Positions 52,196 through 61,814 of a stretch of DNA of 64,000 nt are shown here, piece after piece. The DNA is from Candolleomyces eurysporus. Its lineage: Eukaryota > Basidiomycota > Agaricomycetes > Agaricales > Psathyrellaceae. Position 1 is the first letter of the stretch; every line of letters begins with the position of its first letter. A model generated the notes under the pieces. It did no database searches and was not told where the DNA came from. It saw only the letters and a list, made by a program, of their open reading frames with translations. The stretch lies in the NCBI GenBank assembly GCA_027579435.1, contig JANBPK010000876.1:1-64000 (forward strand), in the 5' to 3' direction. A program made the translations under genes and the position numbers.

Positions 52196-55100
52196 ATGGC
52201 CAGCCCGTACGCCTTTGTCACCCTCATTTCCTCAGACTCCTACCTCCCAGGCGCACTCGCCCAGGTCGCCGCCCTCAGAGACCTCGAGTCCGACCCAAAT
52301 CTCACCTATGTCTGTCTCGTCACCCCGGAAACAGTCGATGTCTCCACCATCAAGCTCCTGAGGAAGACCTTTGACCTCGTCGTCGGCGTGGAGGTCCTCG
52401 AGGACGAGGACAAGCGCGGTCTGCAGCTGCTTGGTGAGTCGCCCATTCCTACCTCCGCCCCCGACAGTCCTTCCGTCGCGTAGCCAAACGCGTGCGCCCC
52501 TGTCCGCCCGCCGCATCCGTCCTGACATCCTGCACCACAGGTCGCCCAGATCTCGCCACTGTCCTTACCAAACTCCACGTTTTCCGCCTCGTCCAGTTCT
52601 CCAAAATCGTCTTCCTCGACGCCGATGTCTTGCCCCTGCGTTCGCTTTCCCATCTTTTTCAGCTCCCTCACGAATTTTCCGCCGCCCCCGATGTTGGCTG
52701 GCCAGATATCTTCAACTCTGGCGTTTTGGTATTCACCCCCGGCGAAGACAAATTTAACGAACTTAATGACCTATTAAAGTCCAAAGGCACCTGGGATGGT
52801 GGCGACCAAGGCCTTCTTAACGAATGGCGGGGCAACAACTGGAATCGCCTAAGCTTCACTTATAATACCACTCCAACGGCAGCATATACGTGAGTTTCTC
52901 ATGTATTCCAGTCTCGCCAATCCTCACCCTTATCGCAGATATGCGCCAGCTTACGAGCGTTTTGGCTCTGAAATTTCTGCTCTTCACTTTATTGGGAAGA
53001 ACAAGCCATGGAATTCCATCGCTTATCGCGTCCCCTTTACCTCCAGATCTTTGGTAGCCTCCGACCCGGCCCAGCAAGCATACGATTACGATTCTCTCGT
53101 CGATCGTTGGTACGCTGTCTACGATAAGCACTACCGCTCCGAACCTATCGCCCCAGGCCCATCTTTCAGATTTGAAAAGTACACCTCTGTCTGGGACGAA
53201 CCGAATTCTTCATCCAGCGCAACCCCAGTTGACAGTCTCGACCTGAACGAGCTGAAACAACTCGCAATTCAGGGTATTGCCGTCGCTTCGAATCAACACC
53301 AAACTGGGGAGGGCAAATATATTAGTATGCCCATCGAAGGTCGAATTGATCTGATGCGGCCTCGAATGCAGCAAGTGGAGCAGTCTGTTCCATCTGAATC
53401 TCCTCGACGCCCTCCTTCCCTGGATTTGGATCAAGAGGGGTCATTTCCCGAGACTCCTCGAAATCATCCATCTGGCCTTCAACCAGAGGGCTTTCGATGG
53501 CACACTCTCCCTACACCGCAACCTGATGAGCTTCCGCCAAGTCCCCAGATAGGTCCTGTTGCCCTGCCTCCTACCCCAACCCCAGCCCACCATCGCTTTG
53601 AACCCGTCCGTTCAGATTTCTATGCCAGTGAGAGCGAAAGCGAAATGAAGGGGCCCCCATTATTTGCTCCCGACCTCCATTCCCAGGACCATCTCGCCGC
53701 CTCGCTTCGCGCACAAGCCGATGGAACTTTTCAATTGCCCCATTCCCGTCCCACGCATGGCACGAGATCGGGGGTCCATACCCCTAGACGTTCTCGCGCC
53801 GCGTCCTTTTCTCAGCCAATGCCTCATCAGGATACCCAACACAGCCGTAGCCATCACTCCAAGCAGGACGACTCATCCAAACGACCGCTCTCCCCCCCCT
53901 CTCCTATCGTNGGAANCCCCCCTTTTGAACCCCCNTCCAANACGATCAACTTTCTTCCGCCTTTCCCTCCGATACATATTTTCCAAACATCTGGGATCAT
54001 CCTTCTCTCGCGAATAAGGCGCACGGCCGAAAGCCGGAAACACCTTCGGTCCTTTTCCTTCCTCCTCCTCCTCCAGAAATCCCAGAATCACTTGTCAAGC
54101 AAGGGCACTATCGTGCAGTAACTGGAGAAGACTCGCTTGGTAATGTCCCCAGTCCGGACCGGACGAGAGTTAAGAATGTCTTTCCTTGGGAAGAACGTCC
54201 TCGTGTCGAACCGCGACGAGTTTTCCCTGAATCGGAAGCTTTGAACCCGCCTGCTCTATTTTTGAGTCCGGGCAGCCCTAGCCAGACCTCGACGGCAGCT
54301 CCCAGTACACCGGAGCAGCCCAAGGCTACCTCCTTTCCGCGAGGACAGCTATTGTCCCCATTGTTTGGCCTCCCTCCGACAGTTGCATACGCCAATGCCT
54401 GGGACACAGTACCAAGTATCACAAAGTATGCGACCAAGCTAGTTCGTCCATCTCAGCCTCCCCCGCCCTTAGCCCCTGCGTTCGAAGATGAGAGGTGGAA
54501 GAAACCCCGCAAGACATGGGACGACAGGCTCGAGGAGAGTGGTCGCGATGGTGATGATGAGGATAATGCGGACGACGAGGATGAAAACGATGATTTCGAG
54601 GACGATACCAAGTGGGACGAAAGCGACGAGGAATCAAATCCTCCTCCCTCGAAAACGCCCGCCGGGATAACAACCCTGACTAAAGGCAAGAAGGATTATC
54701 GCGACCAAGCTATTCAGGCAACACCACAAGTTCAGGACCAGGCGACTCAGGCTGGCGAAGATGTGATCATTGCAAAGAAGATTCGGCGTTCCTCGATGAA
54801 GCAACTATCTATTCCTGCAGGCAATTTCTTGAAGCCGCCCTCAACCAGGGATGCTGCAATCTCCACAAGCCCATTGCTCTCTACAGGAACCGCTGCTCCC
54901 AAACGACCTGCTAGAGGTTCCATCCGAAGTGGATCGACTTCCCCCTCCTTCACTCCGCATGTGAGGTCTCCCATGCGATCTCCCACGCGAGAATTCATTG
55001 TACCAGTTCTTGCACCTCAAACCAACGGCGGCGAGCATCATTTGCGACCTGCACCCCAGCTTTCTATTCCCCCCGCAAGGACAAACAATCGTCCTTTCAG

Positions 55101-55341
55101 TCCTAATATCAAGTCTCCGCCTGGGTCCCGACAAGTGTCGAACGAATCATCGATCACTTCTCCCGGAGACTCGTCTGGTGCCCACACACCCTTGGCTGAA
55201 TCCCCACTTGGCGGACCCGTCAGAGTCAGTGGCCGTGTTTGGGACCCCGCTCGCGGTGTCGAAATTTTCAAGCGTGGATCAGAAGAGGTTTTGGCCCGGT
55301 TTTTGAGGATGGGAAGTTGGGAAAACGAGACTGTTCGATGA
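52196..55341 (+). CDS. Glycogenin (self-glucosylating glycogen primer)
   Basis: GT8 glycosyltransferase that primes glycogen synthesis. The catalytic domain is in the first three exons: YAFVTLISSDSYLPGALAQV, TVLTKLHVFRLVQFSKIVFL with the D-x-D metal motif in DADVLPLRS, then FNSGVLVFTPGEDKFNELND, GGDQGLLNEWRGNNWNRLSF, YNTTPTAAYT, and SALHFIGKNKPWNSIAYRVP. A Ser/Pro-rich tail of over 600 residues follows, with a conserved island RTRVKNVFPWEERPR at about 54166-54210 whose F-P-W-E matches the segment by which fungal glycogenins contact glycogen synthase, and a conserved end (RVWDPARGVEIFKRGSEEVL). The frame shifts by one base between 53911 and 53990, amid four ambiguous bases near a C-run, probably a sequencing error. 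It lies near the HD locus as in other Agaricomycetes. Confidence 0.92.
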
Positions 55342-55790
55342 GCTAATGAAATTCCTTTCACTGCTTGCCAATTCTCGAGAGCGTATCCTTTCCTTGTTGC
55401 CGGCGTTTCCCATTATTACTATGTATCGCGTTCCTCACTTTTGTTCCCTCTCTCCTGTTGTTCTTTTATCCCACTGTAGCACCTTCTTGGACGATCATTA
55501 TTTCCTTTTGTTTCTTGTTTTATGCACGTTCACTTATCCTCTTCGTCAACGCGTCACAGTAATACCCCTCTGAATCTACATGTACACGCGCATGTCTTCT
55601 CCCGCAGCTCCCTTCTCACGCATCGTATCTCCCATGTTCCATAGCCGTGTACCCCTGTTGTATCAGCACCTTCTTCCCTTTTAGGTACTTCTCTACGTGC
55701 ATTACACTCTCCGTGCACTGTATTTACTACCATCCATACATAGAATCACAGTGGCACTTCGTTTCCGAGCTTTTTTTCAGTGTAGGATTT

Positions 55791-55857
55791 TGACGTCATC
55801 GGTCCGCGCTAAGATTATGATGACGTCCGACACCGTCAAGACGTCAAGACACTCCAA
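55791..55857 (+). promoter_or_regulatory. Cluster of CRE/bZIP sites
   Basis: A perfect palindromic CRE (TGACGTCA) at 55791-55798, a second TGACGTC at 55821-55827, and a direct repeat GTCAAGACGTCAAGAC with a further GACGTCA core, all within 70 bp. They lie 65-130 bp upstream of the LEA-like start codon. In fungi such sites bind ATF1/CREB-type bZIP factors acting under stress MAP kinases; that this happens here is inferred. Confidence 0.65.
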
Positions 55858-55861
55858 AGGA

Positions 55862-55880
55862 TGGCCATATAAAATGGCCA
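55862..55880 (+). promoter_or_regulatory. TATA box within a perfect inverted repeat
   Basis: TATAAAA at 55868-55874 sits in a 19-bp structure in which TGGCCAT and ATGGCCA are exact reverse complements separated by ATAAA. It lies about 47 bp upstream of the ATG at 55921, a normal core-promoter spacing. Confidence 0.65.
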
Positions 55881-55920
55881 GAGTCTCAAGTCGTTGAGCA
55901 CCACTTGAATAATTCTAACC

Positions 55921-56820
55921 ATGTCGACCAGCCACGTCTCTGCTTCCGTCCAACAAGGACAAAAACCTTCTGTGTATGTCTCTTCCGGGTGGATCACGAG
56001 TGGATTCAGCTCACCGACTGTTATTTTGCAGGTCTGCGTATGAGACGACAGCCGCTCTAGAGCAGGGAAATGCGGCAACGCCTCAGGCAGCAAGCGCGAT
56101 TAACACGAACGCTTCCTTGGAGCGGTCCGCTGCAAAGGAGGCTGCCAACATCGCCAACGTGAGCCGAGTCCGACCTGGCTTTCGAGTTTAGTGACTGAAC
56201 GATGGTTTACAATTGGCAGATCGTTGGGGAAAAGCTCACGGGTAATCCTGAAGGCGACGCGAACGCTGAAAGGGTGAAGCAAGCTTTGAACCCGCACACC
56301 GATGTTCATATCGCTCAGGTGAGNTTTTNNTGTTCGAAGGGCCGGTTGTTGTGGCTTGACCTGAGGCAATTCTTCACAGAATCACTCCAGCTCTCAGGGC
56401 ACCCAAACTTCGAACCTTACGGGCAAGGTGTCCGAGACGGCCGCTGGCGTGCAGAGCAAGGCCAAGGAGACCGTCGATGCTGCTTCGGCCAAGGCATCTG
56501 AAACGGCTGCCACCGCCTCGGATGGGACCAAGGGGCTGTACGGAACGATTACCGACACTGCGAGCGCAGCCGTCCAGACGGCGAAGGACACCGCTACCTC
56601 GGCGTTGGAGACGGCGCAAGGATATCTCGGTATGGGAACTTCGACGACGGGTCAAGCTGATACTGCCGTTCCGCCTGCATCGAGTACCGGAATTCCGGCG
56701 ACTAGTGCGCCTTTGGAGAGTGGGAAGCACGATGTTGGAGAACCCTACCCTTCGTCCGACAAAGTGGCCGGAGGTGGTGTCCAGGTAGCCAACATTGAGC
56801 AGACCCATGCGCGCAACTAG
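55921..56820 (+). CDS. LEA-like/stress-type hydrophilic protein
   Basis: Four exons (first 55921-55973, second from 56032) encode about 200 residues, rich in Ala, Thr, Ser and Lys. The N-terminal half has YETTAALEQGNAATPQAASA, NTNASLERSAAKEAANIA and GEKLTGNPEGDANAERVKQA. The last exon has repeated 11-mer-like amphipathic units typical of LEA group 3 proteins: KVSETAAGVQSKAKETVDAA, SAKASETAATASDGTKGLYG, TASAAVQTAKDTATSALETA. The composition suggests an unfolded protectant that becomes helical on drying or heat. The promoter with CRE sites and a TATA box agrees with stress induction. A specific role is not shown. Confidence 0.75.
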
Positions 56821-57166
56821 ATGAGATGCAACTCGAATGCGATGATTCCAGGTACTCGGGCTTTATCGATTAATAGTCTTGCCTTACCCTTGTAATTTTA
56901 TTGGATTATAACATTGTAATGCGAATTAATGTAAATGTACAAGAGGGGAAACGGTTGAACGTTGAACGTTGAAAGTACAAGCAGGAAGTTATCGTCGGCG
57001 TCATTGAAGAAGTTACTCGGCCGCCACTGCTCTCCAATCAATCACCATTGATCCTATCACAATTACAAAAGACAGGGGCTACGATGAGGCTCCACAAACC
57101 GGATCTCTCCATTCGTCTTTCGTCTTATACCGTACCATCACTACCAGCTACGATTCAACATAAAAT
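56821..57166. other. Intergenic region
   Basis: About 345 bp between two plus-strand genes. An imperfect tandem repeat GGTTGAACGTTGAACGTTGAAAG lies near 56950-56975. Otherwise nothing is recognised besides the presumed 3' UTR and promoter. Confidence 0.45.
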
Positions 57167-58198
57167 ATGGTATGAGCCATCGTCATAATGCTATATACCC
57201 GACTCACGAGCTTACAGAGCGGAGGATTTGGTGGTTTATTGGGCAATCTCGCGGAGACCGCGATTAAGAATCTCAACTCTCCTTCCCAGTCTCAAAGTAC
57301 GTAGCCATCCGATTACCATTTCTCTCAGCCATGCAAGCGAAGGCTAAGCTGATGTTGATTGCGCGATCTAGCTGACGTCTCAAAGACTGGAGGCCAGGAG
57401 TACAACTCACCTAATAATTCTGGACAATCCTCTGGCTACGGTGGAGGCCCATCTTGTGAGATCCGATTCGGCACTTGGCTCTTAGATGTCCCCTGATTGA
57501 TATATTTGCCACCCAGTCGATAAGGACGAGGTTGTGAAGACCGCAGAGCAGCATGGCTCCGGCGAGAGCTCGCTTTTCGCCACTGCGTTGAGCTTCCTCT
57601 CTGACAACAAGGTGCGAATCGACGTCATTACCTTGATTACAGCATCGCTGACTTCGCCAAAAATAGGAGAAAGAGCAGGAGCCTCTGGACGAGGACAAGG
57701 TCACCAAGGCGCACGATAAGGTGTATAACGAGGGCAAGACGAGTGGTCTTAGCGCTAGCGCGTTGGGAAGTGCTGCGGCTTTGCAGGTGCGCTCGCTTCA
57801 ATGGATCGCCTCTTTCGCAGAACGAATTTGAACGTCACTTACCCTCCCTAGGTTCTCAAGCAATTCACCTCTGGTAGCTCCAGCTCCTCTAGCTCTGGTA
57901 AGGGAGGAGGCAATTCTCAAACCCAGTTGATCAGTCTTGCGATGGCGGAAGCCACCAAGCTCTTCGACAAGACAGGTGGATCCGCCTCTGGGAACAAGCA
58001 GGATGCGGTGAATGGGGCTGCTATGACCATCATGAAGCTTTTGGTACAGTCGAAATTCAGCGGGGGAACTGTGGGAGGAAAGGATTCAGGAGGGTTGAGT
58101 GGTTTGCTAAGTCTTGTAAGTTCGCACCTTTCCGGACATAAATGCTTAAGCTTGGACTTGACCACGATCCTATCCAGGCCCAGCAATTCGCTAAATAG
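57167..58198 (+). CDS. DUF7721-like basidiomycete protein, intact copy
   Basis: The first coding exon is just the ATG (57167-57169); the intron 57170-57217 is followed by SGGFGGLLGNLAETAIKNLN. Further exons give DVSKTGGQEYNSPNNSGQSS, FDKDEVVKTAEQHGSGESSL, FATALSFLSDNK, then EPLDEDKVTKAHDKVYNEGK, SGLSASALGSAAALQVLKQF, and the Gly/Ser linker followed by MAEATKLFDKTGGSASGNKQ, DAVNGAAMTIMKLLVQSKFS. The last exon is AQQFAK with stop at 58196-58198. The pattern of helices and Gly/Ser linkers matches what I recall as the DUF7721 family of mushrooms, whose function is unknown. Two decayed copies follow directly. Confidence 0.75.
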
Positions 58199-58429
58199 TT
58201 ATCTCCCTCTCTTTGCGGTTCCGGTTTCAAGAGATCACAGTGTCTTCAATTCGAAAATTTTCAGGCTGGAGATGATTGATGATCCACCAGTCGATTATAG
58301 GCCGTGCAAATGGAAGGGCATAATTAAAGAATGAATGTACAGTATGTGTTGTGCCAGATATTCTTACATATACGTGTCTTTGCAAGCACAGAAAGACGGA
58401 ATAACTAAGAAACAGGAGACATTATACCA

Positions 58430-59336
58430 ACCCGTACTATCTACTCGACCCACGAGTTTACAGAGTGGAAGACTTGGTGGCTTATTGGCTAATCTTGCGG
58501 AGACCGCGATCAAGAATCTCAACTCTCCGTCCAGTCTCAATGTATGTGATCCGATTACCATTGCTCCCAGTCAAGCGCACGAAGGCTAATAAGTGTCGCT
58601 ATTTGCGCGATCCAGCTGACGTCTCGAAGACTGGAGGCCACGAGTACAACTCGCCTCATAATTCTGGACAATCCTCTGGCCACAGTGGAGGCCCATCTTG
58701 TGGGATCCGATCCGATACTCCGCCCTTAGATGTCTTCCGATTGAGAGGTTCGTAAATAGTCGACAGGGACGAAGTCGTTAAGACCGCAGAGAAAATAGCG
58801 ACGACATTGCCTTGATTACAATATCGCTAATTTCGCCGATAGGATGAGCCTCTGGACGAGGACAATGACACTAAGGCGCGTATAGCGCGAGCAAGACGAG
58901 TGGACTTCGGGCTGGCGCGTTGGGAAGTGCCGCGGCTTTGCAGGTGCGCTCGCTTCAATTGGTCGCCTCTTTCACAGAACGAATCTGAACGGACGTACCC
59001 CCTCCTAGGTTCTCAAGCAATTCACCTCCGGTAGCTCCAGCCCCTCCAGCTCGGGTAAGGGAGGAGGCAATTCCCAAACTCGGGTCGATCAGTCTTGCGG
59101 TGGCGGAAGCTACCAAGACAGGTGGATCCGCCTCTGGGAACAAGCAGGATGCGGTGAATGGGGCCGCTACGACCATCATGAGGCCCTTGGTACAGTCGAA
59201 ATTCAGCGGGGGAACTGTGGGAGGAAAGGATTCAGGAGGATCGAGTGGCCTGCTAAAACTTGCGAGTCCGCGCTATTCCAAGAATGCCTAAGCTCGCATA
59301 CGACCGTGACTAATCCAGGCTCAGCAATTTCTAAGT
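58430..59336 (+). pseudogene. Decayed second copy of the DUF7721-like gene
   Basis: Collinear with 57185-58198: GRLGGLLANLAETAIKNLNS at 58461, the DVSKTGGHEYNSPHNSGQSS segment at 58617, DEVVKTAEK at 58768, the LKQFTSGSSS-Gly/Ser segment at about 59011 and the SGGTVGGKDSGGSSGLL block near 59200. The initiation codon is lost, a segment equivalent to HGSGESSLFATALSFLSDN is deleted, and frames are broken at several points, so it cannot make the full protein. Confidence 0.8.
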
Positions 59337-59447
59337 TGCTCTTTTATGCCCTTTTGTGCTCCAGCCCACCGGCGGGAGCGCTTTTAATTCGTGTGATCGA
59401 AACTAGTTTGACCGCGACACACAACTCAATACGAATTCTCCTCGGGG

Positions 59448-59560
59448 GAACGGCAAGCTACGCTGTCTTGACGACGATGAAGCTCTTGTTAGAGTCGACC
59501 CAGGTTGGAGGAACGATCGGTGGCAAGAATTCCGGAGGAATCAGTGGTCCGAATATGTGT
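59448..59560 (+). pseudogene. Third, partial DUF7721-like copy
   Basis: A short piece related to the C-terminal exon: YAVLTTMKLLLESTQVGGTI then GGKNSGGISG, matching AAMTIMKLLVQSKFSGGTVG and GGKDSGGLSG of the intact gene. No upstream exons are seen, so this is a fragment. Confidence 0.6.
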
Positions 59561-59625
59561 CTCGAGTTTAACATCGACTCAGGTCTAGCGTACATATTAC
59601 ATAAAACATAGGGGACAAGAGATTG

Positions 59626-61344
59626 CTATACATCTATCGTACATACTACTGGCCGTTTTGGTTTGAAGATATCAGAGTGCATAGTCCGGTATTGAGATTG
59701 CCAAGCAGACGGCGATCTACCCAAAGGCTCAGAATGGGATGCGGGTGAATGTTCAGTAAAATATGGAGAGGAAGTAGTGTAGGGAGATTCGAAAATGAAA
59801 ACGGGGAGGGGAGAGTTCTCGTTGGGAGGTGTGCTAGGTGCGATTGAAGGGGACCGGGAAGAATAATCAGAGTAGTCTGATTCTGTCGTTGCAGTAGACG
59901 ACGATGAGACTGTTCGCAGCGACCGTGTGGACACGGAACGCGATCTTGAACCCCCAGGTGATCGATATCCAGGTAAACCCGAATAAACTTTGCGAACTTG
60001 GTGCCGACGGTTTGTATGTAGAGAAAACCTCTCCGGAGAACAAGGGTTCAGCAATGCAGGATGAGCCCCAGGGCAAGATTTAACCACCGTGCAAGCGTTC
60101 CATCGGGATCTCGAGCGTGTAGTTGTCCTAGGTCGGGGTCCTCGGATAGATAATTTCGTGTGGAATTCCTGGATCAGCTCATCTAGATCGACCGCTGAGT
60201 TGGTAGGCGGTGCCTTAGCTGAGCACGGTCGTGTTTGCCTCGGCCAGACAGGTTTGGGGAATTGCGGAGTCGTCGTTTTACAAGGGAATGGATCGTAAGA
60301 GACTTGAGGAGGGTACGGGGCAGGGAATGCATGCGACGGAGCATCGATTGAAGCGAATAGAGGTGTTGAACGTGTGGGGGGTGATATTATGCGTGAGCCA
60401 GCCTAGGTGCATTATTTAGCGCAAAAACAACCACTGAATAGAAATAAGCAAACCTGGGCGCATTCGTCGTCAGATGGGACAGCGTCTGACACAGAGTGAG
60501 AGTTGCTGAGCTTGCGTTTTGTGGTAGGGGATACGAATAGTGGCATTTCTTTAGCCAGGGACTCCAACGACAGTTTGGCTGGTAGTGGATCCGATGCGAG
60601 TTTTCGTAGTGAGATTCCCTGCTTTCTAGCACGAGTTCGGTGATTCTGGAACTGCGGTCCGTTAAATACAGCGGTTATATGAACCGACTAAATATCTTAC
60701 CCAAACTTCAATTTGTCGAGGTTCCATCATAGATTTACGGGCCAAGAGTTCCCTGTCACGGGCCGAAGGGTATGCATTATATGCAAAATACTTCTCCAAT
60801 AGTGGCAAATATTCCTGTAGAAGATATCAAAATGAGGCGCTGCGACTAGAAAAGGAACACGAACATGGTTGAAGGTGGGGCGAGGCTTCCGAGTGGAATC
60901 GAATCGTGTTTTGCGAGTCTCAACGTGCTTGGTTGATCGCTCCAGCTGTAAACTGGCCCATGATTCCACGGTTTGTTGATACTTCGCAATATAGCTCGCT
61001 CGAATGCTGCTAATAGCGGAATCGATAGATATACCGCGGGATTCTGCAGCAAGGGCGTGGCATGTCGACTGGAAACGTCCGTGAAACTGGGCTTGAAGTT
61101 GAGTGGCTCTCTCTATGTAGAGGTCGGAGAGCCGCTGTGCCATCGTATCGCTGAGTCCGACGGCGACCAGTCTGTCTGTAAGAGGCGATGGGGGAGGTAA
61201 ATCGAGGTGTGACGATGGGACAGAGTGTTTGCGCGAGGAGGGGGATCGTGCAGAATGTGACGGCTTGCCAACGAGTCTTTGAATCGATTGAGCCTTTCGA
61301 AGGATTTCTTGCAAAACTGAATGACTCTCCATGTTTGAGGCCAT
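59626..61344 (-). CDS. HD2 homeodomain mating-type transcription factor
   Basis: One of the two subunits of the mating-type heterodimer. Minus strand, four exons: 61344-60865, 60814-60701, 60651-60454 and 60402-59626. The N-terminal variable/dimerisation region starts MASNMESHSVLQEILRKAQS. The homeodomain of classical HD2 type is joined across two introns: RKPRPTFNH, EYLPLLEKYFAYNAYPSARD, RELLARKSMMEPRQIEVW, then FQNHRTRARKQG. The second intron lies between W and F of the recognition helix W-F-x-N. A basic TKRKLS follows as a possible nuclear signal. The long Ser/Pro/Thr-rich C-terminus ends at 59626. A slightly later start (MESHS, 61332) is equally possible. Divergent from HD1, 470 bp apart. 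Confidence 0.93.
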
Positions 61345-61814
61345 GTTGGATTGCGACGTTGGGAGGCTTGTAAAGAGGGGAACCAGGAGGCTCGTCTGGA
61401 CCGAAACAGCTGTTCACTAATTCACACTCCGCATTGTTCTCATTCATTGTTCATGATCAATGCAACCTGACGGCGGGATCAGATGCGTTGGGCGTGCTGC
61501 CGCGACTCCGACTCAGTTTTATGAGCTGTGTCGAGTTCAAGGCTTCGAAGAATATCTAGCGGTACTTCAAGCAACTCAAATAAGGCTCTTTGATTGTCAT
61601 GCGTATAAAATCCTCCTCGCCGAATTACGACTGAGCACCGTCCGGACGTTAGAACAGCACATGCGGAGTTTCAAAACCTCCCATTGTCTTTGCTTTGTTG
61701 ACTGCTTTGCCGAGCCAAACAATCCCACGAGTAGCACTCATCATCTCAGCAACTCCCGTGCTTTGTGTCCTCTCAATACATCCTCCTCTCCTTCTTTCCT
61801 CTCCATTTCCAGCA
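61345..61814. promoter_or_regulatory. HD1-HD2 divergent promoter
   Basis: 470 bp between the two start codons. It contains an 18-bp palindrome with one mismatched pair at 61445-61462 (CATTGTTCATGATCAATG), about 100 bp upstream of HD2, and a TATAAAA box at 61604-61610 oriented toward HD1. No match to a known HD-heterodimer site is claimed. Confidence 0.55.

Larger units (their letters stand above)
55342..55920. other. Intergenic region, glycogenin 3' flank and LEA-like promoter
   Basis: About 580 bp. The first part is a T/C-rich 3' flank. The last 130 bp hold CRE sites and a TATA box, listed separately. I see no coding segment. Confidence 0.6.
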
